A stretch of DNA of 64,000 nt from Streptococcus salivarius (GTDB lineage Bacteria; Bacillota; Bacilli; Lactobacillales; Streptococcaceae). The stretch spans positions 1,640,001 to 1,704,000 of the forward strand of contig NZ_CP009913.1 of the NCBI RefSeq assembly GCF_000785515.1, read 5' to 3'. Below are positions 52,205 through 60,686 of this stretch, piece by piece; position 1 is the stretch's first letter, and every line of letters begins with the position of its first letter. A program made the translations under genes and the position numbers. The notes under the pieces are model-generated. The model ran no database searches and was not told the origin of the DNA. It saw only the letters and a list, made by a program, of their open reading frames with translations.

Positions 52205-53179
52205 CTATACTTCCTCCTTTATTGGAATCCAAACTTCCATCTCATAATCTTCAGCCTGACGATTCCCTGGTGGATAAACCTCTACAGTTGGCTGATTAAT
52301 CATTTCAAAATGTTTCTTAGCATAATGAAAACTCTCCCAAACAGCTGCTGTTGCAGGCCCACTAAGTTTAAAAACCGCATAAGTAGCTGGTGCAAGAGCA
52401 ATCATTTCCATACTATCATCCTCACCAGCCAAGGCCGTTACATAAGTCTTGCGACTGCCATCATTGATCCGAATACCATAGGTAGGAACAGCCAAATCAT
52501 CTTGTTCTGCCAAAAAGGGTACCCAAAGAAAGTCTGTTGGCTTACCTAGTTCCTCGCCCTCAAAAACCATCCCTGAAAAACTCAAAAATCCCTTTCGAAC
52601 AACCTTCACATCATAACGAACGGTTACTAAATCTAGCTTTTGAATCACCTTTTTCAGTTTTGTCAGTTCAACTGGAACCTCATCCGCTAGGACATAGGAA
52701 ATCTTTTCTACAAATGCTTCTTTTTCAGCATTACCAGAACCTATAGGAACCAAAACCCAATCTTCTGCTGTAACACTTTGGTCTTCACAAAGGTAGGTAA
52801 AGTGCTTTCCTCCTTCGTTAAAAGACACATCAGCTAAACGAAAAAGGGGCTCAGGCAAATCGACAACCACCATTTCAAGCCCCTTTGCTTGAAACAAGAG
52901 CTCTTGATCCCTTAAACGCACTTTCATAGCCAAGCTATCACTATCAATAGAAAAGCTGTTAGCCGAGTCCATTACAGACTGAAAGAAGGCCTGGTGTAAC
53001 CCTGAAAAAGTCCAGACAGCATGCCAACGACACATCATCTCGTAATCATCAATGGTCACAAGAAGAGAGAGCTCCTGCTGGTCTGACGCATAAGAATAGG
53101 CTTGAACGCTCAATTGGTCTGGTGTCAGGTAGTCATTAACAAAGACCGCAAAGTCATCCATGGTTTGAAAATCTGACAT
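52205..53179 (-). CDS. Hypothetical protein with a GyrI-like effector-binding C-terminal domain
   Basis: The 324-residue soluble protein has an N-terminal half (1-180) that is not recognised. From about residue 190 it resembles GyrI/AraC effector-binding domains: the run VTVRYDVKVVRKGFLSFSGM and the ending VEVYPPGNRQAEDYEMEVWIPI (in part YEMEVWIPI). No DNA-binding helix is seen, so it may be a small-molecule binding protein. It is adjacent to rsuA with no gap. Confidence 0.65.
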   Translation of the reverse strand: MSDFQTMDDFAVFVNDYLTPDQLSVQAYSYASDQQELSLLVTIDDYEMMCRWHAVWTFSGLHQAFFQSVMDSANSFSIDSDSLAMKVRLRDQELLFQAKGLEMVVVDLPEPLFRLADVSFNEGGKHFTYLCEDQSVTAEDWVLVPIGSGNAEKEAFVEKISYVLADEVPVELTKLKKVIQKLDLVTVRYDVKVVRKGFLSFSGMVFEGEELGKPTDFLWVPFLAEQDDLAVPTYGIRINDGSRKTYVTALAGEDDSMEMIALAPATYAVFKLSGPATAAVWESFHYAKKHFEMINQPTVEVYPPGNRQAEDYEMEVWIPIKEEV

Positions 53180-53192
53180 AAACGCTCCTTTT

Positions 53193-53576
53193 CTATTCCT
53201 CGACCGAGCCTGTCACATACATGGTAAACGTAGCCCTTGTAAGAATTTTCTCTTCCTGATTAGTAATAACAACTTCCACCACCTTAGTCGTCTTACCATT
53301 ATGAACACATAGTCCTTCAATCTTGAGTTGGTCAGACAAATGCCCTGCCTTGAGGTAATTGATATTAGACTGAAGCGTCACCGCATAGTCGCCTGTTGAA
53401 ATGGCCACAAGCCCTGCAACCTGATCACAAAGCGTAAACAAATACCCTCCGTGAGCATTACCAAAATAATTCAGGGACTTCTCAACCACCTTAGTTGTCA
53501 CGATGACATGTCCCGTTTCAAATAGTTCTTCTTGAAAATTCTCAAACACACGGATTTCATGTAGTTTGTCTTGCAT
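53193..53576 (-). CDS. Hotdog-fold thioesterase (PaaI/YbgC-like)
   Basis: The 127-residue protein has the hotdog active-site region YFGNAHGGYLFTLCDQVAGL near residue 37, with the central helix and a conserved aspartate, and beta strands LQSNINYLKAG and KVVEVVITNQ. Such enzymes hydrolyse acyl-CoA or other thioesters; the substrate is unknown. It lies in a minus-strand run with the GyrI-like gene 13 nt downstream. Confidence 0.83.
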   Translation of the reverse strand: MQDKLHEIRVFENFQEELFETGHVIVTTKVVEKSLNYFGNAHGGYLFTLCDQVAGLVAISTGDYAVTLQSNINYLKAGHLSDQLKIEGLCVHNGKTTKVVEVVITNQEEKILTRATFTMYVTGSVEE

Positions 53577-53669
53577 AGCAAGCCCTCCTATTGTTGCTCA
53601 TTCCACACCTAGTGAAATGACACGTCTTTATCTACTAGTATAACACGAAGTTCATAAAGGATAGTAAGC

Positions 53670-54035
53670 TTATTTGGCTAAGCTAATATCAACCTGAATA
53701 TCTTCACGAAAAAGCTTCTTCACTCGGCAAAAATTATCCACAAAAGCCAAGAGTTCTTGCTCATTTTTCAAAATCAGATCCTCAGGTAAATGAATGGCAA
53801 GGATGAAATGCCCTTCTTCATAGTTGGAATCAACTTGAATAGCAAGCTCCTCGATTCCCTGATACTTGGCAAAATAACTCTGTAGACACATGGTCACACA
53901 GGAAGCCAAGGCAATATTCACCAAGCTCATCGGTGTTTCCCCATCATCCGTGTAGCCAAAAAGTTCCACAGGTGCTCCATAACCCTCTGAAAGCGAATGG
54001 AAACGTTTGTCACCTTTAATTGTTGTTTGATACAT
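53670..54035 (-). CDS. OsmC family peroxiredoxin-like protein
   Basis: The 121-residue protein shows the OsmC pattern: GYTDDGETPMSLVNIALASCVTMCLQSYF (in part ALASCVTMC near residue 45). A second cysteine, FCRVKKLF, lies near residue 103. The two-cysteine layout is typical of organic-hydroperoxide reducers, though many OsmC members are uncharacterised. The start at 54035 is preferred because GAGGTG is too close to the ATG at 54038. Confidence 0.82.
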   Translation of the reverse strand: MYQTTIKGDKRFHSLSEGYGAPVELFGYTDDGETPMSLVNIALASCVTMCLQSYFAKYQGIEELAIQVDSNYEEGHFILAIHLPEDLILKNEQELLAFVDNFCRVKKLFREDIQVDISLAK

Positions 54036-54214
54036 CATGTCACCTCAATCTGTTTTTTATTATTATAACAAAGAGAGCCTTAAGGACCGAGCTGAACGCT
54101 TTGAAATATCTATCAAAAGAAGAAAAAGCGTAATAGCTTTTAGCTCTTATTTTTCAATAGATTAGCCTTGTACAACACTGGCATTACTAAGGGATTACAG
54201 TTGAGTAAAAGCGA

Positions 54215-54230
54215 CTGGAAGCGCTTTTAA
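54215..54230 (+). promoter_or_regulatory. Putative cre (CcpA) site upstream of the lipoprotein gene
   Basis: TGGAAGCGCTTTTA fits the cre consensus TGNAANCGNTNNCA at all but one fixed base and is symmetric about AGCGCT. It lies about 55 nt upstream of the start codon. CcpA control is inferred. Confidence 0.5.
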
Positions 54231-54239
54231 AATTATGGT

Positions 54240-54258
54240 AATTCATTTAAAATGAATT
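54240..54258. promoter_or_regulatory. Perfect 19-bp palindrome upstream of the lipoprotein gene
   Basis: AATTCATTT-A-AAATGAATT has 9-bp arms and sits 24 nt before the start codon, downstream of the cre-like site. It could be an operator or, in RNA, a hairpin near the ribosome-binding site (GGGAG). Confidence 0.4.
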
Positions 54259-54282
54259 TACTAAGAAAAAAGGGAGACTATT

Positions 54283-54648
54283 ATGAAAACATTTTCTAAA
54301 TTAACTTTAGCCTCTGTCTCAGTTCTTGCCTTGTTGACCTTAGCAGCATGTGGCAACTCTAAAGACAAAACTGACTCGTCATCTTCAGCACCATCATCAA
54401 GTAAGGTGACCAAAGAATCTTCTTCAACTGATTCAAGTGCTTCAGTAAAAGTCAACAAAGACGGATCAACTGAGGTCAGCGATGGAAACGGTAACTCAGC
54501 AAAAACAAACGGTAATAATACTGTCGAAGCCAACGATAGCGAAGGTAACAGTGCAACAGTTGGTCAAGATGGCTCAGTCGACGTTAATAGCCAAGACGGT
54601 ACAAATGTCAAAGTTGGATCAGACGGGACTGTCTCAATTGGTAACTAA
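54283..54648 (+). CDS. Low-complexity lipoprotein of unknown function
   Basis: The 121-residue protein has a lipoprotein signal with LAAC (cysteine at residue 23), then a serine-rich linker (about residues 30-52) and degenerate short repeats built on V-x-V-x-x-DGS/NGN-x-x-V (KVNKDGSTEV, TVGQDGSVDV, KVGSDGTVSI). The repeats suggest a beta-solenoid-like or flexible surface domain. Function is not known. GGGAG precedes the ATG, and a terminator follows. Confidence 0.75.
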   Translation: MKTFSKLTLASVSVLALLTLAACGNSKDKTDSSSSAPSSSKVTKESSSTDSSASVKVNKDGSTEVSDGNGNSAKTNGNNTVEANDSEGNSATVGQDGSVDVNSQDGTNVKVGSDGTVSIGN

Positions 54649-54657
54649 TAAGATAAG

Positions 54658-54688
54658 ATAGGCTAGCTAATCTGCTAGTCTATTTTTT
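54658..54688 (+). terminator. Terminator after the lipoprotein gene
   Basis: ATAGGCTAGC pairs with GCTAGTCTAT around TAATCT, followed by TTTTTT. Confidence 0.8.
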
Positions 54689-54701
54689 AGGTTCAGATTG
54701 A

Positions 54702-54729
54702 TGTAAACGCTTCCTGAAAGTGCTATAAT
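54702..54729 (+). promoter_or_regulatory. EamA gene promoter with overlapping cre-like site
   Basis: TGTAAACGCTTCCT (54702-54715) fits the cre consensus at all but the last base. It is followed by a perfect extended -10 TGCTATAAT (54721-54729). The cre-like site fills the region just upstream of the -10, where bound CcpA would block polymerase. Confidence 0.6.
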
Positions 54730-54762
54730 AGGCGTGGAAATGCAAATTCAGGAGGTGAGATA

Positions 54763-55653
54763 ATGAAGAATAAAATCATCTTAGGATGCTTGGCTGCAGC
54801 GACCTGTGAAATTCTCTTTGGGCTCAGTTTTATCTTTACCAAATCTATTACAGCACAGGTCAGTGACCTGGCTTTAATCTCTTGGCGCTTTGTCACCGCC
54901 TTCCTTTTTATCAACCTTTATTTCCTATTCAGCCGACGTCGGCTAAACATTAACGGTAGAAATCTTAAACCTCTGACACGTATTGCCATTCTCAATCCGA
55001 TTATCTATTTTATTTGCGAAACGATTGGCATTCGTATGACGACTGCTTCTGAAAGCGGAGCCTTCCTCGCCTGTATCCCAGTCGTTGCCCTTATCATGTC
55101 CAGCCTAATTTTAAAAGAATGGCCTAGCCGTTGGCAAGTGGTCGGTGTCATCACAACCCTTGTCGGTATTATCATGGCTGTCTTTGCTGCTGGCGGTTCT
55201 ACTCACTTCTCCCTTGTTGGCTACTTGATTCTAGGGCTAGCAGTCATCTCCTACGCCCTGTATTGCGTTGATGTTGAAAGGGCAAGTCAATTCACCAGCC
55301 TTGAGATTACCTATTTTATGCTTGCCAGTGGTTGCCTGACATTTGGACTCTTTGCACTCAGCCAAGGCTTTCTAGCTGGCTACTTAAAAGAACTCTTACT
55401 TCTTCCTTTGACCAATCCAAAATTTACAATCACTATCCTTTATCAAGGCTTGGGATGTAGTGTTCTGGGCTATTTGCTATCAAATTTTGCCATCGCCAAT
55501 ATCGGGGTTAACCGAACAGCTTCCTTCATTGGGATTTCGACAATTATATCTATTCTAGCTGCTGTTATTGTCTTAGGAGAGCCCTTCTCACATCTACAAA
55601 TTTTTGCAGGAATTTTAGTCGTCTTGGGCGTCTATGTGGCCAATAAAAACTAA
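54763..55653 (+). CDS. EamA/DMT-superfamily transporter
   Basis: The 296-residue protein has ten predicted membrane helices in two EamA repeats (about residues 8-140 and 150-294), with SFIFTKSITAQVSDLALISWRF near the first repeat (in part ALISWRFVTAFLF). The family exports metabolites such as amino acids or sugars' derivatives; the substrate is unknown. AGGAGGTGAG precedes the start. A bidirectional terminator follows. Confidence 0.85.
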   Translation: MKNKIILGCLAAATCEILFGLSFIFTKSITAQVSDLALISWRFVTAFLFINLYFLFSRRRLNINGRNLKPLTRIAILNPIIYFICETIGIRMTTASESGAFLACIPVVALIMSSLILKEWPSRWQVVGVITTLVGIIMAVFAAGGSTHFSLVGYLILGLAVISYALYCVDVERASQFTSLEITYFMLASGCLTFGLFALSQGFLAGYLKELLLLPLTNPKFTITILYQGLGCSVLGYLLSNFAIANIGVNRTASFIGISTIISILAAVIVLGEPFSHLQIFAGILVVLGVYVANKN

Positions 55654-55686
55654 AACTCTCGGTAATCGATCTTCCGAGAGTTTTTT
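55652..55686. terminator. Bidirectional terminator between EamA gene and hicB
   Basis: AAAACTCTCGG and CCGAGAGTTTT pair around an 11-nt loop, with T- and A-runs on either side, between convergent genes. Confidence 0.85.
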
Positions 55687-55690
55687 AGTC

Positions 55691-55930
55691 TTAATCAAGC
55701 TCTGTTTGAATCAAAACGACGAGTTCTTCCTCATTAGGAATACTACTTACCGCAGTCGGCACAGGTAAATCCTTATCTCCATAGCCCTTTATAATATGTG
55801 ATAAAAACACAGATGCTTTCGTCATGGCAAGAGGCAAAGAATCTGCCCTAATGCTACGACCAAAGTCAGGAAAACTAATTTGATAACCTTCCTCAATCGT
55901 GTGAAAAATCGCCGGATATTCGTATAACAT
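55691..55930 (-). CDS. Solitary HicB-family protein
   Basis: The 79-residue protein has the HicB/UPF0150 RNase H-like core: YPAIFHTIEEGYQISFPDFG at residues 5-24 and LPLAMTKASVFLSHII near residue 32. The C-terminal part is short, with no ribbon-helix-helix DNA-binding domain. In full modules a HicA toxin gene adjoins hicB; none is present on either side. GGGGGAAGAG precedes the ATG. It is driven by a strong promoter that faces away from the adjacent tracrRNA and may be inherited from a lost cas operon. Confidence 0.78.
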   Translation of the reverse strand: MLYEYPAIFHTIEEGYQISFPDFGRSIRADSLPLAMTKASVFLSHIIKGYGDKDLPVPTAVSSIPNEEELVVLIQTELD

Positions 55931-55963
55931 GTCTCTTCCCCCATTTCAATACTAGACTCCTCT

Positions 55964-55992
55964 ATGATAGGATGAGTTGGAAAAGAAGTCAA
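55964..55992 (-). promoter_or_regulatory. Strong promoter upstream of hicB (cas-operon position)
   Basis: On the minus strand -35 TTGACT (55987-55992) and -10 TATCAT (55964-55969) are 17 bp apart; the inferred transcript starts near 55957. It is divergent from and adjoins the tracrRNA, the place and orientation where a type II-A locus has its cas9 promoter. Confidence 0.7.
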
Positions 55993-56010
55993 CCAAAAAT
56001 CGATATATTG

Positions 56011-56103
56011 GGAAGCGAAACCATTCGAAACAATACAGCAAAGTTAAAATAAGGCTTGGTCCGTATTCAACTTGAGAAAGTGGCACCGATTCGGTGCTTT
56101 TTT
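56011..56103 (+). ncRNA. Orphan type II-A CRISPR tracrRNA
   Basis: Read 5' to 3', the RNA has an anti-repeat at 56017-56040 (ACCATTCGAAACAATACAGC core), which complements the S. thermophilus CRISPR3-class repeat (inner part GCTGTGTTGTTTCGAATGGT) with very few mismatches. Next are the bulge/lower stem AAAGTTAAAAT, the nexus AAGGCTTGGTCCGT (56051-56064), the stem-loop ACTT-GAGA-AAGT (56070-56081), and the terminator hairpin GCACCG-ATT-CGGTGC (56083-56097) with a T-run. A -10-like TATATT at 56004-56009 would start transcription at about 56016. Compared with known Cas9 tracrRNAs from memory, changes are few: a one-base longer bulge and an A-to-G in the nexus. No cas gene or repeat array is adjacent. 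Confidence 0.9.
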
Positions 56104-56104
56104 G

Positions 56105-56144
56105 GTATACAAATAGTCCTTTGGATGATTCCAAAGGACTATTT
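56105..56144 (-). terminator. Terminator after serB
   Basis: A 14-bp perfect stem, AAATAGTCCTTTGG / CCAAAGGACTATTT, has a 6-nt loop. On the minus strand it is followed by a short T-containing tract (TGTATACC). It separates serB from the tracrRNA, which terminates from the other side. Confidence 0.8.
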
Positions 56145-56153
56145 ATATCTCTA

Positions 56154-56801
56154 CTATTTCTTGACCTCATCCAAAATCTCGATTACCTTATACAAATCTG
56201 GTTCTGTGATTTGGTAGGGAGCTTGTTCACGGACAATTGGTTTGGCACAAAAGGCGATACCAATGCCAGCTGTCTTAATCATAGGCAAATCATTGGCACC
56301 GTCACCCATTGCAATGGTTTGCGAGAGTTCGAGACCATTTTCTGACGCCCAATCCTTGAGTTTGGCTACCTTGACATCTTTGGTGACAATCTCACCATAA
56401 ACCTTACCAGTTAAGACACCATCAACAACCTCTAGGTGATTAGCCTTGACATAATCGATTCCTGCTTCAGCTGCTAGTCTATCCACAGTCTCATGGAAGC
56501 CTCCAGAAACCAAGCCTACCTTAAAGCCACGGGCGTGAAGTTCATCCACAAGTTTCTTGGCTCCTTTGTTGAAATGAATACGAGCATAGACCTTATCAAA
56601 TATACTCTCTGGCAATCCCTTGAGGGTCGCTACACGCTCATTTAAGGCCTGTCTAAAATCCAATTCTCCACGCATGGCACGCTCTGTGATTTCAGCAACT
56701 TCTTGACCAACGCCTGCTTCTTCTCCCAATAAATCGATAACTTCTTCTTGGACTAGCGTTGAATCTACGTCCATAACTAATAAACCTTTAACTTCTGACA
56801 T
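56154..56801 (-). CDS. serB: Phosphoserine phosphatase
   Basis: This last enzyme of serine synthesis is a HAD phosphatase of 215 residues. Motif I MDVDSTLV holds the nucleophile and acid/base aspartates near residues 11 and 13. Motif II is LVSGGF near residue 98, and motif III-IV is TIAMGDGANDLPMI near residue 165. There is no N-terminal ACT domain. serA, an earlier step, lies at the right end of the window. Confidence 0.95.
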   Translation of the reverse strand: MSEVKGLLVMDVDSTLVQEEVIDLLGEEAGVGQEVAEITERAMRGELDFRQALNERVATLKGLPESIFDKVYARIHFNKGAKKLVDELHARGFKVGLVSGGFHETVDRLAAEAGIDYVKANHLEVVDGVLTGKVYGEIVTKDVKVAKLKDWASENGLELSQTIAMGDGANDLPMIKTAGIGIAFCAKPIVREQAPYQITEPDLYKVIEILDEVKK

Positions 56802-56877
56802 AATTACCTCGATTCTTTGATGCCTATCTAAACCTACACTGGATTTAATTTTAATATGAAATGAAAAACGGACCTTA

Positions 56878-56905
56878 CAAAAAATTCTGGACCCTAGTCC
56901 AGAAT
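56878..56905 (-). terminator. Terminator after ezrA
   Basis: ATTCTGGAC / GTCCAGAAT, a 9-bp perfect stem with a 4-nt loop, is followed by TTTTTTG on the minus strand. Confidence 0.9.
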
Positions 56906-56912
56906 CTTTCTC

Positions 56913-58637
56913 TTACATACGAATTTGTTCGCGTGTCTTCTCGTAAGATGATACAAAACGATCTGTCACACCTGGTTCAACTGTTTCCAAGGCGTAAGAG
57001 ATTTCTTCCAAAGATGCATCATAATCATGATCAACTTCAAACAATTTAAGTGCATGCTCAAAGCTGCTTTGAACAGCAGGTTCGAATGAACGGTAGCGGT
57101 TTGAGTATTGCAAGAGTTGCTCAGTCAAGGTTGCATTTTGAACAACCAAGTAGGCAGTCTCTTCCAAATGATCAATGGCATTTTTAGATGTTTCTGTCAA
57201 ACGCATTACCGCATCGATATTGATACGTCCACGGCTGAGTTCATCCATAAGGGCCTCAATTTGTGCACTTGTTGAGAAGAAGACACTCAAGAAGGATTGA
57301 GGAATACCTGGAAGGTTACGTTTTTCCATGTAACGCTTGATAACATGTAATTTATTAACATAAACATCAAGCTCTTCACGTGCCTTAGCTTCGTTTTTCT
57401 CAATAGCCTGAAGTTTTTCAAAGACCTCAACCTGACCATTTTCAACAGCAGACAAGGTATTGAGACTCTTTTCAAAAACCTTTTCAAGTTCTGAGAAAGG
57501 TTTCACCTGAGTTTCAAAATTTTCAAGGGTTGGAAGCACAGCTGTCTCCACACCTGAGATATCAGATGCAAAGCTACGTACATCTGCTGCATAGGTTTCA
57601 TCGAAAATGTAAGTCAACATGAGACGCTCAAGCTCTTCTTGAAGTTTCTTGTTGTTTTCTTTAGCATGCTTGAGATAATCTGGCAAAATTTTCTTTTGAC
57701 GCATAACAACCTTGTATGATGCAATTTCACGTTCGAAAATGCTATATAAGTTGTCAATTTTTTCTTGAATCTCAGCGTTTTCTTCTTCCGCACGGTCCAA
57801 ATCAAGAGAAACCAACTCACTTGAGTTTGAACGGATAGCTTCGCGAATTTCTTGGAAGCGACGTTCGATATTTTTTTCAGGGAAGTGATAATTTTGCTCA
57901 ATCAACTTGCGGTAGCCAGACTCCAAATCATCCAACTGATCTGGGAAATCATCTTCCAACTTAGCTACAATAGCAGGGATCTTCTCTGAAATTTGACCCA
58001 ATGCAATAGTGTGCTCTTCTGCACGGTCCAAGATGCTTGATGCCTCAACAGGGTCACCTGATGAGTTAAGCGTCACGAATTCTGCAAACTCAGCTTCAAT
58101 GTTTTTAAGCTGTTTATTGATTTCGGTCATGGTAGAACCGAAATTATCAGAGTTTTCCTCGATTGAGTTTTGCAACTCTTCGTACAAGTCTAGTGCATGC
58201 TTAACGCGAGCACTGTTCTTTTCTTCTTGTTCTTTCAAGGTTGAGAGTGCTTCGCGGATAGACTTGATGTCTTCTTCCACAAGATCCAACTGACTCTCAA
58301 TGTTATTAATTTCACCACTAGCCTTGAAGAAATGGAAGGTATCATTCATATTTTCAGCTTCGAAAATATGATTTTCAATATCTGCGAATGAATTTGTCGA
58401 GATATCTATCCATTTCTGATTCCATTCACGGAAGGTTGTCTGACTTTGTCCAATCAAGTGAAGCTTTTTGACTTCTTCAATTTCTTCATTGACTGGCAAG
58501 TCAAATAATCTTTGCTTGCGTTCTTCAAGCTCGGCAATCCGCGAATCATTTCGTTTTCTAATAAGAATACCGACTAAGTAAGCGATAATTACGAGCATAA
58601 CTACCACTACAATCAGTAAAACAATTCCGCTAGACAT
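56913..58637 (-). CDS. ezrA: Septation ring formation regulator EzrA
   Basis: This membrane-anchored protein controls FtsZ ring placement and division. The 574-residue protein has one N-terminal membrane helix (about residues 4-26, outside-in) followed by spectrin-like coiled coils to the end. It lies downstream of gyrB, an order typical of streptococci. Its promoter (TATAAT near 58688-58693 on the minus strand) lies in the gap after gyrB. Confidence 0.95.
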   Translation of the reverse strand: MSSGIVLLIVVVVMLVIIAYLVGILIRKRNDSRIAELEERKQRLFDLPVNEEIEEVKKLHLIGQSQTTFREWNQKWIDISTNSFADIENHIFEAENMNDTFHFFKASGEINNIESQLDLVEEDIKSIREALSTLKEQEEKNSARVKHALDLYEELQNSIEENSDNFGSTMTEINKQLKNIEAEFAEFVTLNSSGDPVEASSILDRAEEHTIALGQISEKIPAIVAKLEDDFPDQLDDLESGYRKLIEQNYHFPEKNIERRFQEIREAIRSNSSELVSLDLDRAEEENAEIQEKIDNLYSIFEREIASYKVVMRQKKILPDYLKHAKENNKKLQEELERLMLTYIFDETYAADVRSFASDISGVETAVLPTLENFETQVKPFSELEKVFEKSLNTLSAVENGQVEVFEKLQAIEKNEAKAREELDVYVNKLHVIKRYMEKRNLPGIPQSFLSVFFSTSAQIEALMDELSRGRINIDAVMRLTETSKNAIDHLEETAYLVVQNATLTEQLLQYSNRYRSFEPAVQSSFEHALKLFEVDHDYDASLEEISYALETVEPGVTDRFVSSYEKTREQIRM

Positions 58638-58733
58638 AGTTTCTCCTTAATCGTCTATTATGTTCATAAATGTAGAATAACATTACGATTATATCATAGT
58701 TATCCTAGCATTGCACCCTTTTCTAAAAGAATA

Positions 58734-60686
58734 TTAGATATCTAGAGTACTGTAAACGGCATTTTCTTCGATAAATTCGCGGCGAGGTTCAACCTTGTCT
58801 CCCATCAGCATATCGAAAATCTTATCTGCTTCTGCAGCATCATCCACAGAAACACGCGCCATCAAACGATTTTCAGGGTCCATGGTTGTTTCCCAAAGTT
58901 GGTGGTCATCCATTTCACCCAAACCTTTATAACGTTGTACCGTAGGTTTTGAACGTCCCACACTATACTTTTCAAGAGCAGCACGCAATTTGTCTTCTTG
59001 ATCTGCACCAGGTTGGATATATTCTTTAATCTCAGAACCAACCTTAACCCCATAAATTGGTGGTTGAGCGATGTAGACATAGCCTGCTTCCAAGACTGGA
59101 CGCATAAAGCGGTAAATCAAAGTCAGAAGCAAGGTACGGATGTGAGCCCCATCGACATCGGCATCGGTCATGATGACCAACTTGTGATAACGTGCCTTAC
59201 TGACATCAAATTCAGCTCCAAAACCTGTTCCCATTGCTGTGAAGAGAGAACGAATTTCTTCATTGGCTAGAATCTTATCCATGCTAGCCTTTTCAACGTT
59301 CAGAATCTTACCTCGAATTGGCAGAATGGCTTGGAATTCACGGTTACGCCCTGACTTAGCAGAACCACCGGCTGAGTCCCCTTCGACAATGAAAAGTTCA
59401 TTCATTTCGGCATTATTTGATGAACAGTCTGCCAACTTCCCTGGAAGGTTAGAAATTTCAAGCCCTGACTTCTTACGTGTCACTTCGCGGGCACGCTTAG
59501 CGGCGATACGGGCCTTAGAAGCCAAAATCCCTTTTTCAACAATCTTCTTAGCAATGGCAGGATTTTCCAAGAGGAAGCGACTTAGAGCCTCACTAAAGAG
59601 ACGATTGGTAATCTTAACCACTTCAGAGTTTCCAAGCTTGGTCTTGGTTTGACCTTCAAACTGTGGATTTGGATGCTTGACAGAGATGATAGCAGTCAAC
59701 CCTTCACGAACATCATCCCCAGTCAAATTATCATCTTTTTCTTTGAGAATCTTATTCTGACGCGCATAGTCATTAATGACACGCGTTAAGGCTGTACGGA
59801 AACCTTGTTCGTGGGTACCACCTTCATGGGTGTGAATGTTGTTAGCAAAACTCATCACCGTTTCATGATAGCCAGTCGTGTATTGCATAGCAACTTCAAC
59901 CGAAATACCATCCATCTCACCATCAGTGTAGATAGGTTCATCAAAGATAACATCCTTGTTTTCATTGATGTATTTCACATAAGATGTGATACCACCTTCG
60001 TAGTGATAATGTTTCTCTTGTTCGAGACCCTCACGCTTATCTGTGATAGAGATACGGAGCCCCTTGTTCAAAAAGGCTAGCTCTTGGATACGTTTAGCCA
60101 ATTTTCCAAAATCAAACTCGGTTGTCTCTTGGAAAATCTCTGGGTCTGGCGTAAAGTGAACAGTCGTACCATGTTTCTCTGTTTCACCAATTACTGCTAG
60201 ATCTGCCACCACGACCCCACGTTTATACTCTTGGAAGTGGATATGGCCATTTTTATAAACCTTAACATCAAGTTGTGTTGAGAGGGCATTAACGACCGAA
60301 GAACCAACCCCGTGCAATCCACCAGAGACCTTATAACCGCCTCCGCCGAATTTACCACCAGCGTGAAGTACCGTAAAGACAGTTTCAACTGCAGGACGGC
60401 CAGTTTTCTCTTGGATATCGACTGGAATACCACGACCATCATCGACAACCGTGATAGAATTGTCCGGCTCAATAAAGACCTGAATATGAGTGGCGAAACC
60501 AGCCAAGGCCTCATCAATTGAGTTATCGACAATCTCCCATACCAAATGATGCAACCCTTCTTTTGAGGTTGATCCAATATACATACCTGGGCGCATACGT
60601 ACCGCTTCAAGCCCCTCTAGGACTTGAATCTGGCTGGCATCATATTCTTGCGCTTTTTCTTCAAGATTTTTTAATTCATCAGTCAT
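58734..60686 (-). CDS. gyrB: DNA gyrase subunit B
   Basis: This is the ATPase subunit of gyrase, which introduces negative supercoils. The 650-residue protein has the GHKL ATPase domain ([13 protein letters not shown] near residue 48, DDGRGIPV near residue 79, [14 protein letters not shown] near residue 122). The TOPRIM domain has [16 protein letters not shown] near residue 435 and [15 protein letters not shown] near residue 508. The ATG follows the HAD gene stop with no gap. Confidence 0.97.
   Translation of the reverse strand: MTDELKNLEEKAQEYDASQIQVLEGLEAVRMRPGMYIGSTSKEGLHHLVWEIVDNSIDEALAGFATHIQVFIEPDNSITVVDDGRGIPVDIQEKTGRPAVETVFTVLHAGGKFGGGGYKVSGGLHGVGSSVVNALSTQLDVKVYKNGHIHFQEYKRGVVVADLAVIGETEKHGTTVHFTPDPEIFQETTEFDFGKLAKRIQELAFLNKGLRISITDKREGLEQEKHYHYEGGITSYVKYINENKDVIFDEPIYTDGEMDGISVEVAMQYTTGYHETVMSFANNIHTHEGGTHEQGFRTALTRVINDYARQNKILKEKDDNLTGDDVREGLTAIISVKHPNPQFEGQTKTKLGNSEVVKITNRLFSEALSRFLLENPAIAKKIVEKGILASKARIAAKRAREVTRKKSGLEISNLPGKLADCSSNNAEMNELFIVEGDSAGGSAKSGRNREFQAILPIRGKILNVEKASMDKILANEEIRSLFTAMGTGFGAEFDVSKARYHKLVIMTDADVDGAHIRTLLLTLIYRFMRPVLEAGYVYIAQPPIYGVKVGSEIKEYIQPGADQEDKLRAALEKYSVGRSKPTVQRYKGLGEMDDHQLWETTMDPENRLMARVSVDDAAEADKIFDMLMGDKVEPRREFIEENAVYSTLDI

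Noticed and set aside
55952-56170. 72-codon minus-strand open frame across the tracrRNA, considered as a possible HicA toxin partner for hicB
   Set aside because: It shows no HicA motif (no double-stranded RNA-binding fold pattern or catalytic histidine context) and is simply the complement of the tracrRNA and the serB terminator.
55691-56801. CRISPR array or cas gene remnant near the tracrRNA
   Set aside because: Apart from the anti-repeat itself, no repeated 36-nt unit, Cas9 RuvC/HNH motif, Cas1, Cas2 or Csn2 fragment could be read on either strand.
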